From the NCBI RefSeq assembly GCF_000022905.1, contig NC_012590.1, positions 1,984,001-2,048,000 on the forward strand: a DNA stretch of 64,000 nt, read 5' to 3'. The position numbers and the translations under genes were made by a program. Origin of the DNA: Corynebacterium aurimucosum ATCC 700975 (GTDB taxonomy: Bacteria > Actinomycetota > Actinomycetes > Mycobacteriales > Mycobacteriaceae). Positions within the stretch are counted from its first letter, which is position 1. The number at the start of each line of letters is the position of its first letter. The notes beneath the pieces are model-generated. The model ran no database searches and had not been told where the DNA came from. It saw nothing but the letters and a program-made list of their open reading frames with translations. Shown one piece after another: positions 34,794 through 44,016 of this stretch.

Positions 34794-36893
34794 GTGACTA
34801 CCCGTGATCTGCTTCAAGAACTTGCCCAACGCCACGGCGTGGCCTGCGAGTACACCGCCCAGAACGGACAGCCCGTGTACGTCAGCGAGGAGACAATTAC
34901 CTATACGCTGCGCGCACTCGGCGTCTCTATCTCCGAGCGTCCGGACGATGACGAGCTAACCCAAGCCCTGTTCGAGGACTACCTCGAACGCGCCTCCCGC
35001 CCGCTGCCGCCCTGCGTGGTGGCCCGCGAAGGCGCCGAAAAGTCCTTCGCCGTCCACGTCCACGACGGCGACCCCGTCACCGTCACCATCGAGCTAGAAA
35101 ACGGCGAGACGCGGCCGACCTACCAGGACCCGAACGACGCCCCGGCTGCCGACGTCGCCGGCACCATGTGGGGCGAGGCCAGCTTCCACGTCCCCGGGGA
35201 CCTGCCCTTAGGTTTCCACAAGCTGCGCTTGTCCTCCCCCGGCATCGGCGAGCACGAGTGCCCGCTCATCGTGGTGCCGAATCATCTGAGTACGGCGGAT
35301 CGCTACCTCGACCGCCCGGCGGCGGGCGCGATGGCGCAGCTGTATTCGGTGCGCTCGGAAAAGTCCTGGGGAATGGGCGATTTTGGAGACCTCGCCGAGC
35401 TGGCGGAGACCTTGGCGCCCGATTATGACTTCCTCCTTATTAACCCGCTGCACGCGGGCGAGCCGATCCCGCCAGTGGAGGATTCGCCCTATCTGCCCAC
35501 CACGCGGCGTTTCATCAACCCGATTTATATCCGTATCGAGGATATTCCGGAGCTGAAACAGCTCAGCCCGGAGCTTCAGGAAGACGTCGCCGAGCTCGCC
35601 GCCGAGTTCCGCGAGCGCAACCGGTCTGCAGAAGAGATTGATCGTGATTCCATCTTCGAAGCCAAGCTGCAGGTCCTGCAGGAGCTCTTCAGCAAGGGGA
35701 TGACCCCGGAGCGCCGCACCGCCTTCAGCGAGTACCAGCGCCGCGAGGGCCGCGGCCTGCGCAACTTCGCGCTGTGGTGTGCAGAGACTGAGCTCTCGCG
35801 CCACAGCGGACGCCGCCACGCGTTGAGCCTCGACGTCAACGACGTGGCCGAGTTCTATTCCTGGCTGCAATTCCTCTGCGATGAGCAGCTGGATGCCGCC
35901 CAGCGCCGCGCGCTCGATGCCGGCATGAGCATCGGCCTCATCACCGATATGGCCGTAGGCATCCACCCCGCTGGTGCCGATGCCGTGAACCTGGCGGAAT
36001 ACCTCGCCCCGCAATGCTCGGTGGGCGCCCCGCCGGATGACTATAACCAGCAAGGCCAGGACTGGTCCCAGCCACCGTGGCACCCGGTCCGCCTGGCGGA
36101 AGCCGGCTACGAGCCATGGCGCGATTTGCTGCGCACGATGCTGGGCAATGCTGGTGGCCTGCGCGTCGACCATGTCCTGGGCCTGTTCCGCCTGTACTGG
36201 ATCCCGCGCCAATCCACCCCGCTCAACGGCACCTACGTGACCTATGACTGGGAAGCCATGCTCGGTATCCTCGCGCTCGAGGCTGAGCGTGCCGGCGCGG
36301 TCCTCGTGGGCGAGGACCTGGGCACCCTGGAGCCGTGGGTCCAAAACGCTTTGCGCGATATGGGCGTGCTAGGCACCACGATCATCTGGTTTGAGCACGC
36401 GGAGGACGGCCCCACCCCGCGCCCGCAGGATCAGTACCGCCACATGGCGATGTCCTCGGTGGGCACGCACGATCTGCCGCCGACGCTCGCCTTCCTACGC
36501 GGCGACCACATCGAGCTGCGCGCCCGCTTGGGCCTGCTCACCCGCCCCGTCGCGGAAGAAGAGGCAGAGGACCGCGCCTGGCAAGAAAAGGTCAAGGATA
36601 ACCTGCAGGCCTATGGCATGTTGGAAAACCGCGAGAGCGAGGAGGACGTGCTCGTCGCCCTGCACCGTTATGTTGCGGGAACTCCCTCGGCGCTGACGGT
36701 CACCAACGTGGTGGACATGGTTGGTGACGTGCGCGCGCAGAACCAGCCGGGCACGACGAAAGACCAGTACCCCAACTGGTGCATCCCGCTGTGCGATACC
36801 GCCGGTAAGCCGGTGCTCCTGGAGGATCTACCGAAGCAGGAGCTCTACCAGCGCCTCGCCCAGGCTGCCAAGAGGCCAGGGGCCGAACGCTAA
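34794..36893 (+). CDS. malQ: 4-alpha-glucanotransferase (amylomaltase)
   Basis: 699 residues from GTG 34794, where the protein reads VTTRDLLQELAQRHGV, like the start of C. glutamicum MalQ. A GTG at 34776 would add six residues. A GH77 enzyme that transfers maltooligosyl units in maltose and maltodextrin use. An N-terminal beta domain characteristic of actinobacterial MalQ covers about residues 1-150. Catalytic motifs are LRVDHVLGLFR (nucleophile Asp), VLVGEDLGT (acid/base Glu) and VGTHDLPPTLAFLRGD (transition-state Asp). The C-terminus ends with QNQPGTTKDQYPNWCIPL. Single-gene unit divergent from the acyl-CoA ligase. Confidence 0.94.
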   Translation: MTTRDLLQELAQRHGVACEYTAQNGQPVYVSEETITYTLRALGVSISERPDDDELTQALFEDYLERASRPLPPCVVAREGAEKSFAVHVHDGDPVTVTIELENGETRPTYQDPNDAPAADVAGTMWGEASFHVPGDLPLGFHKLRLSSPGIGEHECPLIVVPNHLSTADRYLDRPAAGAMAQLYSVRSEKSWGMGDFGDLAELAETLAPDYDFLLINPLHAGEPIPPVEDSPYLPTTRRFINPIYIRIEDIPELKQLSPELQEDVAELAAEFRERNRSAEEIDRDSIFEAKLQVLQELFSKGMTPERRTAFSEYQRREGRGLRNFALWCAETELSRHSGRRHALSLDVNDVAEFYSWLQFLCDEQLDAAQRRALDAGMSIGLITDMAVGIHPAGADAVNLAEYLAPQCSVGAPPDDYNQQGQDWSQPPWHPVRLAEAGYEPWRDLLRTMLGNAGGLRVDHVLGLFRLYWIPRQSTPLNGTYVTYDWEAMLGILALEAERAGAVLVGEDLGTLEPWVQNALRDMGVLGTTIIWFEHAEDGPTPRPQDQYRHMAMSSVGTHDLPPTLAFLRGDHIELRARLGLLTRPVAEEEAEDRAWQEKVKDNLQAYGMLENRESEEDVLVALHRYVAGTPSALTVTNVVDMVGDVRAQNQPGTTKDQYPNWCIPLCDTAGKPVLLEDLPKQELYQRLAQAAKRPGAER

Positions 36894-36905
36894 AGCGTCG
36901 CCCTT

Positions 36906-37061
36906 TTAAAGGACGACACCGACGATGGCCACCACGACGATGAGCGCGATCATCAACCAGAGGGTCATGCTCACTCGGGATTTGGGTAGTGCGCGCTTGC
37001 GGTGAGAAGGCTGTGAGCGCTCGGGGTCCCACAGGCCTTCGCGGTGATCATCGGGAGTCAT
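36906..37061 (-). CDS. Small single-span membrane protein, 51 residues
   Basis: The protein starts MTPDDHREGLWDPERSQPSH and ends in one strong transmembrane helix (LWLMIALIVVVAIVGVVL) at the C-terminus, after a basic RKRALPKSR patch that predicts a cytosolic N-terminus. AGGA lies 9 bases before the ATG. The upstream small gene overlaps its start by 14 bases. Short proteins of this form are common in corynebacteria next to malQ-like genes, but no function is known. It converges on malQ with 12 bases between the stops. Confidence 0.65.
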   Translation of the reverse strand: MTPDDHREGLWDPERSQPSHRKRALPKSRVSMTLWLMIALIVVVAIVGVVL

Positions 37062-37212
37062 GTTTCTTCATCCTAGTCGCGGGCACTAGCCACGCATTCA
37101 CCCGGTCGATTGCCCACATCAGCACCCACCCCATGACGGTCGCGGCCGGCACTGCGGTGACGGCGAGCACCGCCATCTGCGCCCACACTGGCGCCTGCAC
37201 GAGCCATTCCAT
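37048..37212 (-). CDS. Small membrane protein, 54 residues
   Basis: Begins MEWLVQAPVWAQMAVLAVTA and is hydrophobic for about 45 residues, enough for one or two helices, ending ATRMKKHDSR. The frame overlaps the downstream 51-residue gene by 14 bases, so the two look coupled. Its ATG stands only 23 bases from the divergent esterase start, and GAGGG is nearly adjacent to the ATG, which is tight for a ribosome binding site. Likely real because of its composition and coupling, but unproven. Confidence 0.5.
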   Translation of the reverse strand: MEWLVQAPVWAQMAVLAVTAVPAATVMGWVLMWAIDRVNAWLVPATRMKKHDSR

Positions 37213-37235
37213 GCCCTCAGGGTAGCCTGTTCACC

Positions 37236-38507
37236 ATGAGCAGTGCACCTTTCGACGTCACCTGCCCCGCGGGCACCATCACCGGCTACCTCGATGAGGA
37301 CGTGGCCCATTTCCACTCCATCGAGTACTCCCATATCCCGGGGGATTTCGAGAATCCCGAACCCGCCCCACCCCGTGACCAAGACGCACGCACACCGCAC
37401 CCGGAGAAGGTCGCGCTTACCATCACCGCTCCTGCGCCCGGCAGCCGCGCCTCGTCACTAGCGCCCACGTTGGTCTATATCCACGGCGGCCGCTACGAGC
37501 ACGGCTCCCACGAGGATCCCCGGGCAGAGGGAACACCGACCGCGCAGGCGGGCATCGTCCACGTGCAACTGGGATACCGAGTGGGCCTGCCGGGGCTTGC
37601 CCGTTTCCGTGATGATGAACCCGACCGCTACCGCGCCATCGAGGACCTGCAGCTGGGCTTGGAATGGATCCAGCGCAATATCGAGGCCTTCGGTGGGGAT
37701 CCCACCAATGTCACCATCCTGGGGCAGTCCGCCGGGGCCAACGCCGTGCTGTGGCTGTGTCGGCGGGACCACTACCGCGGGGCCTTTCGCCGGGCAATAG
37801 CGCTCTCCCCGGGCTTCCCGCGGGAGACCTTCGAGGAACGCCAGGCCACGCTGCGCCAGGCGATGAAGAAGCCCATCACGCGCTCCTCGCTTGCGGCGAT
37901 GAGCCAGGAGGAGCTCGCGGCTGGTTACGCTAAGTTCCGCAAGAAGTACAGCCTCGATATGGCGCTGGGCCCCACGCCACTGGAGTGTGGGCAGCTTGCC
38001 GACGTCCCCCTCATCCTCGGCAGCACCCGCGACGAGTTCTACAACATCCCGGCCACGCAGAAGATTGACCGCTCCCCTTTCCGCGGCCTCATCCTGCGCT
38101 ATGCGGCGCCGCGCTTCGGCTTCCCCCGCAACGGTTTCACACCCTGGTATCAGGTGGCGCAGCACATGGACAAGGAGCGCCCGATGGGGCGGATGGTGGG
38201 CGATGCCATCATCCGTCGCTGGGCGGCAGAGGTGGCGGAGAAGGCACCGGGGAAGACGTGGATGGTGGAGTTCACCCGTTCCTCGGGCCCAGCCCTGCAC
38301 TGCGAGGAGCTGCCTCCGCTCTTCGGCGAATCACCGCTCGCGCAGTGGTTGCGGGATGTCGTCCGCACCGGCGAGCCCGGCTTCGAGGCCTACCGCCCCG
38401 AGCACGCTATCTGGGAATACAACCTGGATAACGGCGAAAACCGCGTGGCCTATGCCAGCTTGGATTACATCTCGGCGGCCTTCGCCCAGGATGGCAGCCT
38501 GCTCTGA
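37236..38507 (+). CDS. Type-B carboxylesterase/lipase family protein
   Basis: 423 residues, shorter than the usual 480-550. The oxyanion-hole motif YIHGGRYEHGS (residue 81 on) and the nucleophile elbow ILGQSAGANAVLW with Ser165 are clear. The flanking pattern LQLGLEWIQRNIEAFGGDPTNVTILG is that of carboxylesterase type B (PnbA-like). An acidic residue in LGSTRDEFYNIPAT and a His in SGPALHCEELPPLF may complete the triad. There is no signal peptide, so it is probably cytosolic. Substrate unknown. A hairpin terminator follows. Confidence 0.87.
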   Translation: MSSAPFDVTCPAGTITGYLDEDVAHFHSIEYSHIPGDFENPEPAPPRDQDARTPHPEKVALTITAPAPGSRASSLAPTLVYIHGGRYEHGSHEDPRAEGTPTAQAGIVHVQLGYRVGLPGLARFRDDEPDRYRAIEDLQLGLEWIQRNIEAFGGDPTNVTILGQSAGANAVLWLCRRDHYRGAFRRAIALSPGFPRETFEERQATLRQAMKKPITRSSLAAMSQEELAAGYAKFRKKYSLDMALGPTPLECGQLADVPLILGSTRDEFYNIPATQKIDRSPFRGLILRYAAPRFGFPRNGFTPWYQVAQHMDKERPMGRMVGDAIIRRWAAEVAEKAPGKTWMVEFTRSSGPALHCEELPPLFGESPLAQWLRDVVRTGEPGFEAYRPEHAIWEYNLDNGENRVAYASLDYISAAFAQDGSLL

Positions 38508-38514
38508 TCCGGGC

Positions 38515-38534
38515 GCGGGGCTCCACCGCCCCGC
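38515..38534. terminator. Hairpin terminator between esterase and idi
   Basis: GCGGGGC and GCCCCGC form a 7-bp stem around TCCACC, between two convergent genes whose stops are 38 bases apart. No T-run on either strand. Confidence 0.55.
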
Positions 38535-38545
38535 ATTCAGAATCG

Positions 38546-39070
38546 CTAGCCCAACAGGGCCGCGCGCAGCGGCTCGTGGGTCAACTCCTCCACCATCCAC
38601 GGGCTAAAGGCGAAAGGCGTGGCGTCGACCGCGGCGAGCACATCGCGCACTGGGGCCCACGCGAAGGAGTCGACCTCCTCCGGATTGGGGGCCGGATCGT
38701 CTTCGGTCTGGAAGAGGTAGACCGGGCAGATTTCATTCTCCACCACGCCGGAAGAATCCACGGCGCGGTAAGCAAAGTCTGGCAACACCAAGCGCGGCGT
38801 GCCGGTCAGGCCAAGCTCAAAGCGGCCGCGGCGCAGGACGGCGTCGGCAGTCGGCTCGTCCGGGCCCGGGTGCCCGCAGAAGGAATTGGTCCACACGCCG
38901 GGCCAGGTCAGCTTGGACAGGGCGCGGCGGGTCAGCAGCAGCTGGCCATCGCGCACCACCCACGCGGAAAAGGCAAAATGCAGCGGGGTATCCGCGGTGT
39001 GTACGGCGGCCTTGTCAGCGGTGCCGGCGGGCTTGCCCTCCGGCGAGGCTAGAACGACGAGTTCCGTCAT
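38546..39070 (-). CDS. idi: Isopentenyl-diphosphate delta-isomerase, type 1
   Basis: 174 residues, Nudix fold. It interconverts IPP and DMAPP in the cytosol for isoprenoid synthesis, which here feeds polyprenyl carriers (uppS is also in this window) and menaquinone. The active-site Cys is in VWTNSFCGHPGPDE. The RRGRFELGLTG stretch holds the Mg-binding and acid Glu, equivalent to RRCRYELGVE in E. coli Idi. The segment SGVVENEICPVYLF matches GIVENEVCPVF. Its ATG overlaps the lipoprotein stop by 4 bases, so the lipoprotein gene is upstream in the same unit. Confidence 0.94.
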   Translation of the reverse strand: MTELVVLASPEGKPAGTADKAAVHTADTPLHFAFSAWVVRDGQLLLTRRALSKLTWPGVWTNSFCGHPGPDEPTADAVLRRGRFELGLTGTPRLVLPDFAYRAVDSSGVVENEICPVYLFQTEDDPAPNPEEVDSFAWAPVRDVLAAVDATPFAFSPWMVEELTHEPLRAALLG

Positions 39071-39603
39071 AGATTGAGGTCTCCTACATAGCGCACGTTG
39101 CCAATGCTAAAGCGCGCGTTCCAGAGGTTGCCTGGGGCAACGTTGTAGACATATTGAAGGTTGGTGGACGCACCAGCGCCCAGCGGGTGATCTAAGCCCG
39201 GCGCGGCCACATCCGGGTGGACAGCGGGGTCAACATCAATCGAATCCACGGTGGCCCAGCCGCCGTTGCCGTCGGCACGCTCGAGGGTGGGTTCCGGGAG
39301 AGCGTCGACAGGCATCGGTACCTCGTTGAGGTTGTGAATCTTCACCGTCAGCACCGTTCCGCCACCGCCGGAGTACAGGCCCTGCAGCTCAAATTCCACG
39401 TTGAGGCCCTCATCTTTAACGGGTGCCGCCAAGTTCGAGGTGACCTCGTGGGCGTCTACGTCCTTGGCCTCAAAGGCCGGCGGCTCCGAGCTGGAGACCA
39501 CGATGTTGTCCTGCGGGCCCACGTCCGGCGGCTGGAGGATGCTGCAGCCTGATAGGGCAGCCAGGCACAGCGGGGCGCACGCTAGGGGGAGGTATTTCTT
39601 CAC
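39067..39603 (-). CDS. Hypothetical lipoprotein
   Basis: 178 residues. The signal peptide MKKYLPLACAPLCLAALSGC ends in a lipobox with Cys20 as the likely lipidated residue. The mature part is beta-rich, with a region of the DUF4352/immunoprotective type (LNVEFELQGLYSGGGGTVLTVKIHNLNEVPMPVDALPEPTLERADG and a later ARFSIGNVRYVGDLNL). It sits on the outer face of the cytoplasmic membrane. No specific partner is evident. It is probably transcribed with idi through the ATGA overlap, a link without an obvious metabolic reason. Confidence 0.8.
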   Translation of the reverse strand: MKKYLPLACAPLCLAALSGCSILQPPDVGPQDNIVVSSSEPPAFEAKDVDAHEVTSNLAAPVKDEGLNVEFELQGLYSGGGGTVLTVKIHNLNEVPMPVDALPEPTLERADGNGGWATVDSIDVDPAVHPDVAAPGLDHPLGAGASTNLQYVYNVAPGNLWNARFSIGNVRYVGDLNL

Positions 39604-39693
39604 CGCGGATCCTTTTCCATCACGACTTCGGTTTCTCCCCTACCTTAGTCGACGGGTTGGATAATCCTATTAAGGGCGTAACATCGGCCGGCG

Positions 39694-41526
39694 ATGAACT
39701 CTATTCTCCGTATCGTCCGCAGCGCTTCGGCCCTGTGGCCGTTTTATCTTGGCGTCCTAATCACCGCATCAGTCACCGCGATTCTGTCGCTGCTGACGCC
39801 TTTCATCCTCCGCGAAGCCACCGATACCGTCGTCGCGGGCGGCCCGCTGCACACCATCCTGTGGTGGGTCGTCGCCCTCTTTGTTGCGGACGCGCTGGGC
39901 AATGTGGTGAAGAATATCGGCGGCTATATCGGCGATGTCATGGTCGCACGCCTGCGCCAGATTCTTTCGACGCGCTACTTCGCCAAGCTGCTCTCTGTGC
40001 CGCAGGGTTATTACGACAACCAGGTCACCGGCACCATCATTGCGCGCTTAGACCGCTCGATTGCGAATATCACGCAGTTCCTGCAGTCCTTCTCCAATAC
40101 CTTCTTCGTCATGCTCATCCAGGCCGCGGCGGTGCTGGTCATCACTGCGGTGTACTACTGGCCGCTGGCCATCCTGCTGGCCGTGCTCTTCCCCATCTAT
40201 ATGTGGCTCACAGCGCTGACCTCGGAGCGCTGGCAAGAGTATGAGGCCATCAAGAACGAGAACATCGACGTGGCCGACGGACGCTTCGCGGAGGTCATCG
40301 GTCAGGTGAAGGTGACCAAGTCCTTCGTCGCCGAGGCCCGTGAGCTGGCCTCCTTCGGTTCGCACTACCGCACGGTGGTGGACACCACGAAACCGCAGTC
40401 GCGCTGGTGGCATTCCATGGATACCGCGCGCGGCGCAGCCATGGCGCTGATCTTCTTAGGCATCTATGGGCTGATCTTTTGGCGCACCTTGGAAGGCCAC
40501 TTCTCCATCGGTGACATGGTCATGCTCCTGCAGCTGGTGAACATGGCCAAGCAACCGGTGTTCATGATGAGCTGGATCGTGGATGTCAGCCAGCGCGCCA
40601 TCGCCGGCTCCAAGGACTACTTCAAGGTCATGGAGGAAATCCCGGAGCCTACCGTCAACCCGCAGCTGGTCGCCGCCGCTGAAACCTCAGACGTGCCGGA
40701 ACTCGATCTCGCCCCGGCTAAGCCGCTGCTTCCTTCGGAAGGCCCGGTCTTCGCCTTCGAGGACGTGTCCTTCTCCTATGAATCGGATAAGCCGGTCGTC
40801 GCCGATATCACCTTCGCCGCCCAGGAAGGCCACAAGGTTGCCCTCGTCGGCGAGTCCGGCGGCGGCAAATCCACCCTGGTCAACCTGCTGTTGGGCCTCT
40901 ACCAGCCCACGGAAGGAAAGCTCACGGTGCTGGGTCACGACGCCGCGGAACTTACCGCGGAGCGCCTGCGCGCCTCGGTTGGCGTGGTCTTCCAGGAGTC
41001 CTACCTCTTCTCCGGCACCATTCGGGAAAACATCGCTTATGGCAAGCCGGGGGCCACGATGGAGGAGATCGTGGACGTCGCCAAGCGCGCCAATGCACAC
41101 GGCTTCATCGAGGAATTCCCTGATGGCTACGACACCGTCATCGGCGAGCGCGGCCTCAAGCTCTCCGGCGGGCAGAAACAGCGCGTGGCCGTGGCGCGCG
41201 CCATGCTGAAGGACGCCCCCATCCTCGTCCTCGACGAGGCAACCTCGGCGCTGGACACCAAGGCCGAACGCGCCGTGCAGGCCGGCCTGGATGAGCTCAT
41301 GAAGAACCGCACCACGCTTATCATCGCGCACCGCCTGTCCACCATCGCGGACGTGGACACCATCATCGCCCTGGACCGCGGCCGCATCTCCGAGATCGGC
41401 TCGCCGGCGGAGCTAGCCCAGTCCGGCGGAATCTACGCTGAGCTGCTGCGCCTGACCCAATCCGCCTCCGCCGCCGACCGGCAACGATTGAAAAAATACG
41501 GATTCGTCCAAGCCACCGACGAGTAA
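39694..41526 (+). CDS. ABC exporter half-transporter (membrane and ATPase domains fused)
   Basis: 610 residues. Type-I exporter membrane domain with about six helices (residues about 15-310), containing the EAA-like GQVKVTKSFVAEARE coupling region. The nucleotide-binding domain (about 350-595) has Walker A VALVGESGGGKSTLVNLLLG, the Q-loop GVVFQESYLFSGTIRENIAYG, signature KLSGGQKQRVAVARAMLKDAPILVLDEATSALD with Walker B, and the His switch IIAHRLSTIAD. It should work as a homodimer. Substrate is unknown. It is divergent from the lipoprotein gene (90-base gap), and aecD follows 10 bases after its stop. Confidence 0.92.
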   Translation: MNSILRIVRSASALWPFYLGVLITASVTAILSLLTPFILREATDTVVAGGPLHTILWWVVALFVADALGNVVKNIGGYIGDVMVARLRQILSTRYFAKLLSVPQGYYDNQVTGTIIARLDRSIANITQFLQSFSNTFFVMLIQAAAVLVITAVYYWPLAILLAVLFPIYMWLTALTSERWQEYEAIKNENIDVADGRFAEVIGQVKVTKSFVAEARELASFGSHYRTVVDTTKPQSRWWHSMDTARGAAMALIFLGIYGLIFWRTLEGHFSIGDMVMLLQLVNMAKQPVFMMSWIVDVSQRAIAGSKDYFKVMEEIPEPTVNPQLVAAAETSDVPELDLAPAKPLLPSEGPVFAFEDVSFSYESDKPVVADITFAAQEGHKVALVGESGGGKSTLVNLLLGLYQPTEGKLTVLGHDAAELTAERLRASVGVVFQESYLFSGTIRENIAYGKPGATMEEIVDVAKRANAHGFIEEFPDGYDTVIGERGLKLSGGQKQRVAVARAMLKDAPILVLDEATSALDTKAERAVQAGLDELMKNRTTLIIAHRLSTIADVDTIIALDRGRISEIGSPAELAQSGGIYAELLRLTQSASAADRQRLKKYGFVQATDE

Positions 41527-41536
41527 GGTGGGACGC

Positions 41537-42634
41537 ATGCGTTTCCCTAGCCTGAAAGAACTCTCTGCCCGCGGCACCCGCAAGTGGACCGTCTTTGATG
41601 AGGACATCATTCCGCTGTGGATCGCCGAATCAGACTTCCTCACCGCGCCAGCGGTCAAGGAGGCCATCCAGGAGGCGGTCGACGCCGAATCCTTCGGCTA
41701 CACCCCAGCGCCCAAGGCCTCCGAGCTCAACGCGGCAATAGCAGATTTCTACGAATCGCGCTACGGCTGGCGCCCAGAACACGTCTTCTGGATCGGGGAT
41801 GTGGTGCGCGGCTTGTTGCTAGGCGTGCAGTACTTCACCGAAGGTGCGGTGGCCGTGCCGGTTCCCTCCTACCCGCCGCTGCTGGAACTGCCGGAGACCG
41901 CTGGGCGCGAGAAGATTGAAACCTCGCTGGAGCTCGACGATATCGAGCGCGCCTTTAAGGCCGGCGCCGGCTCCATCCTGCTCTCCCACCCCTATAACCC
42001 GCTGGGCATTGTCTTTGATGAGGACTGGCTGCGAGGGCTGGTGGAGCTGGCGGAGAAGTACGATGCCCGCATCCTCTCCGATGAGATCCACGCCCCGCTG
42101 GTCTACGAAGGCCGCCACATCCCGCTCGGCGCTTTGTCCGACCGCGTTATTACCGTCACCGCCACGTCCAAGGCGTGGAACACCGCGGGCTTAAAGTGCG
42201 CGCAGGTGATCTTCTCCAACACCGCGGACGTCGAGCGCTGGAACTCGCTGACCGGCGTGGCCAAGGACGGCACCGGCACGCTCGGCGTCTTGGCAGCAGA
42301 GGCCGCCTACCGCCACGGCAGCGAGTTCCTTGACGAGGAAATCGAGTATCTGAAGAAGACCCGCGACTGGCTGGTGGAGGAGCTGCCCAAGCGCGTGCCG
42401 GGATTGAAGACCTCCCACCCGCAGGCCACCTACCTGCTGTGGTTGGACTTTAGCGAGACCGCCATTGGGGATAACCCGAAGCCCGCGGCCTGGGTTCGCG
42501 AGCACGCCAAGGTAGCCCTCAACGAGGGCGTGACTTTCGGTACGGGCGGTGAGCATCATGCCCGTCTTAACTTTGCAACCTCCCGTGAGCTGCTGGAAGA
42601 GGCACTCGACCGGCTGGAGAAAGCATTTAGCTAA
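41537..42634 (+). CDS. aecD: Cystathionine beta-lyase / C-S lyase, MalY/PatB family
   Basis: 365 residues from ATG 41537, with AAGG 8 bases upstream. The start MRFPSLKELSARGTRKWTVF is nearly that of C. glutamicum AecD. A PLP fold type I enzyme that cleaves cystathionine or S-alkyl-cysteines to pyruvate, ammonia and a thiol. The PLP Lys lies in TATSKAWNTAGLKCAQ, with LSDEIHAPLVYEGRHIPLG (PLP-contacting Asp) and HPYNPLGIVFDEDWL before it. brnQ follows after 17 bases, exactly the aecD-brnQ pair known in C. glutamicum. Confidence 0.95.
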   Translation: MRFPSLKELSARGTRKWTVFDEDIIPLWIAESDFLTAPAVKEAIQEAVDAESFGYTPAPKASELNAAIADFYESRYGWRPEHVFWIGDVVRGLLLGVQYFTEGAVAVPVPSYPPLLELPETAGREKIETSLELDDIERAFKAGAGSILLSHPYNPLGIVFDEDWLRGLVELAEKYDARILSDEIHAPLVYEGRHIPLGALSDRVITVTATSKAWNTAGLKCAQVIFSNTADVERWNSLTGVAKDGTGTLGVLAAEAAYRHGSEFLDEEIEYLKKTRDWLVEELPKRVPGLKTSHPQATYLLWLDFSETAIGDNPKPAAWVREHAKVALNEGVTFGTGGEHHARLNFATSRELLEEALDRLEKAFS

Positions 42635-42651
42635 AATTTACATCTCATGTC

Positions 42652-44013
42652 ATGGGCATTATCCTTAGAAAAATGTCCATTAATGACGTTCGGGCCCCCG
42701 CCCAGTCCGCTTCGAAGTCGGGTTCACCCATCGGCATCGTGATCGTTGCCTCCCTCATGCTCTTCTCCATGTTCTTCGGAGCAGGCAACCTCATCTTCCC
42801 GCCGGAGGTCGGTGTCTCCTCCGGCACCAACTTCTGGCCGGCCACCTTGGGCTTCCTCGCCGCTGGCGTAGCTCTGCCGGTCTTAGCGGTGATCGCAGTG
42901 GCCATTTCCGGCCAGTCCGTACGCGATATCGGAAACCACGGCGGCAAGATCTTCGGCGTGGCCTTCTCCGTCATCGCCTACCTGGCCATCGGCGCCTTCT
43001 ACGCCTTGCCGCGTACCGGCGCGGTCTCCATGGAAACCGCGATTACCCCGCTGCTTGGCTGGGAAGGAACCTTTGCCAACGGCGCCTTCAACGTCGTTTT
43101 CTTCCTCATCGCACTGGCCCTGGCCTGGCGCCCCAACAACATCATTGACGCCTTGGGGAAGTTCCTCACCCCGGCGCTGGTCATCCTGCTCGCGGTCCTC
43201 ATCACCCTCGCTACCGTGGCGAATCCCCGCGTTCCCGGCACCCCGACTGAGGAGTACGCCTCCGCGCCCTTCGTCACGGGACTCTTCGAGGGCTACAACA
43301 CCATGGATGCCATCGCGGGCCTGGCATTCTCCATCGTCATCGTGACCTCGCTGCGCTCCAAAGGTTTCTCCACCGACCGCGCGCTGCTGCGCGGAACCAT
43401 CACTTCCGCGGTCATCGCCGGTGCGCTGCTTGCCGCTATCTACCTGGGCCTGGCGTGGATCGGCCAAACCATGCCGAATGGCGCCTCCTATGATTCCGGC
43501 GCCGCCTTGCTTGCCGACGCCTCCAACCTCACCATGGGCAACGTTGGCCAGGCCGTCTTCTCCGCCATCGTCATCTTGGCCTGCATGACCACCGCCGTGG
43601 GCCTGATTTCCGCCACCTCGGAGTTCTTCGCTCTGCTCGTGCCGAAGACCAACTACCACTTCTGGGCCTGCTTGTTTACCGCGCTGTCCATCGCCTTCGC
43701 CTTCCAGGGCCTGGACACGGTGCTTGCCATCGCGGTTCCCTTCATCGTGTTCTTGTACCCGCCGGCTATCTCGTTGATCGCGCTGACGCTTCTGCAGCCG
43801 GCGGTCAAAAGGTGGGTCACCTTCTACTGGGGCTTCCGCCTGGCACTGTGGGTTTCCGTACTGTGGTCCGCCGCCACTTCCTTCGGCGCCCCGCTCAGCT
43901 TCTCCCCTGGTCAGGACGTTGGCTTGGGCTGGGTGGTTCCTACGCTCCTCGCATTTGCCATCGGCGTTATCATCGACGTTGTATCTACATCCTCGTCGAA
44001 GAAAAGTGAGTAG
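42652..44013 (+). CDS. brnQ: Branched-chain amino acid uptake carrier
   Basis: 453 residues, about 12 transmembrane helices, LIVCS family. Sodium-driven uptake of Leu, Ile and Val. The first helix MLFSMFFGAGNLIFPPEVG is the family fingerprint, and GAFYALPRTGAVSMETAITP follows at about residue 115. An ATG at 42673 (MSINDVRAPAQ) is an alternative start, and neither has a strong Shine-Dalgarno. It follows aecD as in C. glutamicum, and the monooxygenase gene starts 3 bases after its stop. Confidence 0.94.
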   Translation: MGIILRKMSINDVRAPAQSASKSGSPIGIVIVASLMLFSMFFGAGNLIFPPEVGVSSGTNFWPATLGFLAAGVALPVLAVIAVAISGQSVRDIGNHGGKIFGVAFSVIAYLAIGAFYALPRTGAVSMETAITPLLGWEGTFANGAFNVVFFLIALALAWRPNNIIDALGKFLTPALVILLAVLITLATVANPRVPGTPTEEYASAPFVTGLFEGYNTMDAIAGLAFSIVIVTSLRSKGFSTDRALLRGTITSAVIAGALLAAIYLGLAWIGQTMPNGASYDSGAALLADASNLTMGNVGQAVFSAIVILACMTTAVGLISATSEFFALLVPKTNYHFWACLFTALSIAFAFQGLDTVLAIAVPFIVFLYPPAISLIALTLLQPAVKRWVTFYWGFRLALWVSVLWSAATSFGAPLSFSPGQDVGLGWVVPTLLAFAIGVIIDVVSTSSSKKSE

Positions 44014-44016
44014 TTC

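Noticed and set aside
35208..36344. Minus-strand frame of 378 residues
   Set aside because: Antisense shadow of malQ. malQ is beyond doubt by motifs.
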